From Dendrolimus kikuchii (taxonomy: Eukaryota; Arthropoda; Insecta; Lepidoptera; Lasiocampidae), in the NCBI GenBank assembly GCA_019925095.2, contig CM034395.1, positions 14,105,213-14,169,212 on the forward strand: a stretch of 64,000 nucleotides of DNA, read 5' to 3'. Of this stretch, positions 59,795 through 64,000 are shown piece after piece (position 1 is the first letter of the stretch; each line of letters begins with the position of its first letter). The notes beneath the pieces were generated by a model. That model made no database searches. It was not told the DNA's origin and saw only the letters and a list, made by a program, of their open reading frames with translations. The position numbers and the translations under genes are program-made.

Positions 59795-61019
59795 TACGAA
59801 CTTAATGTCAACGTGTTCAAAGAATCAAGACAATATAAATATCTATAGTCATTATTTAACCATTTAGTTAAATATGATATTGAGGAAATCCTAATTCCCA
59901 TTTTTATTACACACGGAATGGTCCATATTTCTTTATGAATATTAAAATTTTAGAATATATACTGCAAGCAAATAGAATGTATTTATACGAACCCTTTTAC
60001 CCCTGCCTCAGCCAAATTATAGATTTTGACTGATTTTATAAAACTGAGTTCTTGTGGCAACTCGAAAAATCAAATTTCAGAAAAATTACATTTAAGAAAT
60101 AAAAATCATATTTTATTTCTTTATTAAATCATTTGATAACAATTGAACTCAAATGATTTAGTAAAGAAATAAAAATTCAAAAATCCGCGCCCTGAAAAGT
60201 CAGACAAGGAGTACTAACTATAAATATATAAAAGAGAAAAAATGGAAACTTCCGGCAACCTAAATCGCCACAGAGTCAATATAAAAATGAACAGGTAAAA
60301 TAAAACATACAAAACCTGCATAAAAGCCAATATTGTGTCCCTTACAATTTTTGTGCCCATTTAAATGAAAATTAATGTATTTATTTCAAAATGGAATTTT
60401 ACAGATTACTTATTGAAAATTATGAGTCTGCCACCGCTTCCAAAGCAATTTAAGTTCCTGTTAAAGGAGAAGAAGCGGCGCAACAAACTCCATATAAATT
60501 ACAAGTATGTTTTTTTAATAAAACTGCACTATATAACTGCTCTTCGAGTTCTCGCAAGAACTAACCGCAGTTATTTGATTCGTTACTCGCAGGTGCTGCG
60601 ATCACACACCATGCTTATATTGAATTTATTAATATATACTTAGTGGTTTCTATTGGCAAGAAATATAACTAACTATACAACACAGTCCCTTCTTAAAAGA
60701 TGTAAAAATGTAATTGTCTTTCTTACATTTGTTACACAAGCTCGCCAGGAATGTAAAGATAATTTGCTCACATCCTACAAAATAATCACTATTTGTCTAT
60801 TAAAAAACATTGGTTTAAATGAAAAATATAAATTACAAAACAAATTATCCTTAATTACAATAGAAATAATCTTACTCTTGATCGCCGTTTCTCTTTAAAA
60901 GTTCACACTGAAAATTAAAGAAAAATATAATATAATTAACTTTAGATTTTAAAATATTGTTACCAACAAAGAAAACAACTCAGAATAAAAATTTAATTAT
61001 TATGCTACAACTAGTACAA

Positions 61020-61230
61020 TATTAGTGGTAGTGACTGTATCACGCAGATGAAGCCAAACGTTTAATGCGTTATTTGAGATGCGACATTGTTAATGACAAC
61101 AAATATTGACAGATAATTCAGATATATACAGTAATGTAGCTCATCGTTAACACGTTATTTTTAAGGCTATAAATAAGTTTCATTTGGACAAACTAACATT
61201 AATATTTTTCTAAGGGCATTAGGAGGCTTA
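61020..61230 (+). repeat. Dispersed repeat (TAATGTAGC family), copy 3
   Basis: GATGCGACATTGTTA, GTAATGTAGCTCATCGTTAA and CATTTGGAC correspond in order to 18530-18800. Non-coding. Confidence 0.5.
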
Positions 61231-62384
61231 GAGTAACCTCGAAAGATAGTTTCCTACAAAATTACATTCAGAGTGGCAGCACAAAACCAATCGATATGTG
61301 CGCGAGCGCCATGTAATTATTTTTACAGACACGCACACAAAGTATGGAGGGTAGAGGTAAGGAGAATCGTCTCATATGGAAGAAAAGTTGAAAAAGTGTC
61401 CAGCTGTAAGCTGTAAATAACAGTTCAAAAACCGTCCACAATGGCGCTGATGTAGCAAAGGGTTTGGTATGAATGTAGCTGTTGTAGACGAATCGAAGTA
61501 TTCCGAGTTATAAAAATTCAATCGATGCCAAAGTGGCGCCACCCTAATTTAATGCATTTCGACGGACACTTTTCATATACACAAATGATACTCCCTCTAT
61601 AACACAAAGGCACAAATAATGTTGCAAGTAAATGGAGTCTTTTTTTAAAAGTAGGAAATTGCAGTTGGAATTTTGTCTTGCGAACTGACGAGACCGACAC
61701 GTCGACAAGCGAAATAAAACTTTAGGCCCTGCTTAAAAGTGCTTCACTTTACTGGCACGTACTCGGGTTCTAAACGTATTAATTTTATGTCAGGAAGGGT
61801 TTATAAAAAATATGCGTTAATACAATGCTTCCATTCAATATTTTTAGTATAGTGTACCCTCATACCAATCCCAAAGAAATAGAAACCCAATGTACTAACC
61901 TTATAATATTCTGAAGCTATTTACATGCACCCTCATAGGTTGCCAATTCTGTGTTGATCTAGAAAATACTAACTACTTAGGTACATACCATTGGAGTTAA
62001 TATAATAACAACAAATATTTTAGCTTATATAAGAAATAAATCCGCCACACAATCACGACATAACAACAAGTCATAACAATCAAGAAACAATAAAAGCCCA
62101 AAAGATAAAAGAAAGTCACATACATACTAATGCTATATAAACAAGATTATATTTACAGTTTATCTTCTATGTAGAGTTCTAGAGTATAGTAGGTATAAAC
62201 AACTGTATATTACAGATAACTTTAAAATCACCTGTTTTTACTACTTCACATATATATCATCATAGCAGACAACAGAGGATTGTAAACCCATATTATAGTT
62301 ATTATACAATCAAATGAAAGTACAATTATTAACGTCCCGAGGACGATATCTATTGAGGAGGAACGGGGAAGGAATATAATTTCT

Positions 62385-62860
62385 TGCGGCCGGGTGGCCT
62401 GACGTAAGAGGCGGCAAACCCAGAGCCAGGTGGCCCTACCACCATTTGCTCGACTGGATGGATACCACCTCTGATTTAAAGTATGCCGCCATATAAATAT
62501 AATAGATATAAGTAAAAAACTGTAATCATTTAGTTAAGAAAAAAGAAAGAAAATATATAAAAAAGAATCCCCAACCTTTCCCTTTAGTAGTATTAAAGAA
62601 ACAAAACATAATAGAGTAAAAGAATAATCTCTATCCTGAACTATGATGGAGGAGAAGGTGAAAAAAAGAAAAAAGTATACCGCTATAACAACCTGGAGTT
62701 GTGTTCTGGAATTAGTGGCTAGTTTCCCTTTAAAGAGCGGTAGCGCATTGGTAGCACCTTTGGTGTTACAAATTTTAATGTCCATAGGCGATGGCAACCG
62801 CTTTCAATCAGGTGAGCCTTCTGCCTGTCTGCTGAAATCATGCACTAAAAAAAAGTTCTC
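62385..62860 (+). mobile_element. CATAGGCGATGG repeat, copy with nested insertion
   Basis: Starts with CTCGACTGGATGGATACCAC near 62450, is interrupted at about 62497-62672, and resumes ACAACCTGGAGTTGTGTTCT through CCATAGGCGATGGCAACCGC to CTGCCTGTCTGCTGAA. The adjacent copy at 63030-63260 is uninterrupted and shows the junction. Confidence 0.6.
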
Positions 62861-63029
62861 CGCAACGCTCCTCGGGTGTGTATTTTGAAAGAAAAACATT
62901 TTGGTTATTTATTTATTTGCCGGATCTATCAACCTGCTGACAAACAAAATTGTGTTTGTCTGACGCAAAACAATGCAGTTCTTGAGAGAACTACATTTTC
63001 AACACACAAACCACCCACAGCCAGGAGGT

Positions 63030-63275
63030 AGGGCATCTGCCCGACTGGATGGCTACCACCCCTGGTCTAAAGTATGTCGCCAGAACAACCTTGAGTTGTG
63101 TTCCGACATCAGTGACTAGGTTCCAGTCTCCCTTAAGAGAGCAGCAGCGCATTTGTAGCACCTTTGGTGTTGCAAATGTCCATAGGCGATGGTAACCGCT
63201 TTCCATCAAGTGGGCCGTCTGCCTGTCTGCTGAACTCCTGCAATAAAAATAAAAAAATAAAATAAAATTCAACGC
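63030..63275 (+). mobile_element. CATAGGCGATGG repeat, intact copy
   Basis: CGACTGGATGGCTACCACCC, AACAACCTTGAGTTGTGTTC, GGTGTTGCAAATGTCCATAG and CTGTCTGCTGAACTCCTGCA, ending in an A-rich tail (AATAAAAATAAAAAAATAAA). The A-rich 3' end suggests spread by retrotransposition; SINE or LINE tail is undecided. Confidence 0.6.
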
Positions 63276-63914
63276 GCAAATTTTACTTAAAAACAATCAA
63301 TACCCTACAATTGTATTGGCGTGAAACGGTTAGCCTTGTGCTAGTCGTGTTTTGCGCAATGAGTGACAGTTTCGTTGATCTGCTAACCCCTCTCCCTATT
63401 CCAATCCCATATCTCATCCTTTCTATCCCATGCCTCCTGTCTGAGCCAGCTGTTTATTATTTAAGCGGGAATTTCAAGCGTGGTTGCCAGGCTACACTTT
63501 CATACATTACATACTATACTCTTCTCTATCTGACTATAGTAATGTGTATATATATCTATCTCCTACACACCGGCGTCAGCGCGTTTTGTGACACTTCTCT
63601 ACGAACCATGGCACTCTAAACTTCGGAACATACATATATACAAAAACAATATCAAAGGCTGGCCCAGTGAACTATTCAACTTGTATTTATGTGATTGTGT
63701 AAAGTGCTACTGGATGTAAATGTTCTACGTGCTATATGATTTATAAGTACATATCCATATTTATTACTTTTTGAATACACAACAACGGACGCGCAAAGTT
63801 GAACTATTTGCTAACCAGCGGTTACTATATTATGCGGATGCCCGGAAACATTCCTTAAGTATTCTTTGGAAATCCGGGCATATACACTATCCTAAAGACT
63901 GACTCCACGTTGGC
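63276..63914. other. AT-rich DNA, no gene
   Basis: A 102-codon frame (63311-63619) is hydrophobic with no recognised family and I do not call it. A weak inverted pair (TGCCCGGAAACATTCC, GGAAATCCGGGCAT) lies at 63839-63882. Confidence 0.4.
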
Positions 63915-64000
63915 TTCGTACCCTGGTGTTGCAAATATCTACGGGCGTTGCTCACCACTTTTCATGAGCTGGGCCGTCTACCTATTTGCCAGCTTCGAAA
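63915..64000 (+). repeat. CATAGGCGATGG repeat, degraded partial copy
   Basis: GTGTTGCAAATATCTACGGG, then GAGCTGGGCCGTCTACCTAT, matching the 3' half of the copy at 63030; cut by the window end. Confidence 0.5.

Larger units (their letters stand above)
58479..62340. other. CEP290 downstream region without genes
   Basis: AT-rich DNA with a short 3' UTR first (AATAAA near 59146 is a candidate signal). Contains an AT run (59298-59318), a perfect 31-base palindrome (59764-59794), a repeat copy at 60008-60070, the AGGAGAAGAAGCGGCGCAAC fragment at 60465-60500 and a dispersed repeat at 61020-61230. The frames at 60365 and 60653 lack any family feature. Confidence 0.55.

Noticed and set aside
60365..60898. 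Two short ORFs (92 and 81 codons) after CEP290
   Set aside because: The first contains part of a dispersed repeat, neither has family motifs, and both fall in AT-rich repeat DNA.
63311..63619. 102-codon hydrophobic ORF
   Set aside because: No recognisable family or exon signals; hydrophobicity follows from T-rich DNA.

Overview
The window is nuclear DNA from an insect, almost certainly a moth or butterfly (Lepidoptera). It is AT-rich, its genes are split by introns carrying GT-AG and a few GC-AG sites, and its introns are full of element types I associate with Lepidoptera: non-LTR retrotransposon tails ending ACAATAAAGT, repeats with CATAGGCGATGG, Helitron-like ends, mariner and MITEs. No bacterial-type gene, operon or CRISPR array is present. 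The species cannot be named from the sequence.

Two protein-coding genes, both on the + strand, fill most of the window. The first (1 to about 34.9 kb, 5' end outside the window) is the CAP/SORBS (ponsin/vinexin) adaptor gene. A huge Ser/Pro-rich exon (1-4459), a possible 20-codon cassette exon (4710-4769), a second alternative first exon (5529-6225) and a third, 13-codon first exon (7531-7570) all end in the same splice phase. All can therefore join the common exon at 12130. The shared part is a sorbin-homology-type segment followed by three SH3 domains and ends in a seven-codon last exon at 31885. Predicted products are a long form of at least 1866 residues, a 604-residue form and a 385-residue form.

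The second gene (37221-58478) is a 32-exon coiled-coil gene. Its exon phases all agree and give a 2159-residue product that I read as CEP290, the ciliary transition-zone protein. A perfect RFX-type X-box (GTTGCTTAGCAAC, 37031-37043) lies 178 bp upstream of its ATG, an independent sign of a ciliary gene.

The rest is intronic and intergenic repeat DNA. It includes an antisense APE-type non-LTR retrotransposon with an open 975-codon ORF2 and a partial esterase-like ORF1 (21.8-25.6 kb). A 2.9-kb fold-back element (28.3-31.3 kb) has about 120-bp inverted arms around a degenerate 130-bp tandem repeat. A LINE tail abuts the last CAP exon. A dead mariner carries a nested 68-bp insertion (52068-53400). 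Two related elements in opposite orientation, about 20 kb apart, each enclose a different minisatellite (36.0-37.0 and 56.1-57.4 kb). Several MITE families are also present. The 5.5 kb after CEP290 (58.5-64 kb) holds no gene I can support, only repeats.

The most interesting points are the interchangeable CAP first exons, the X-box next to a minisatellite-bearing element, the fold-back element, and the paired minisatellite elements. All calls come from reading the sequence. No database search was run.
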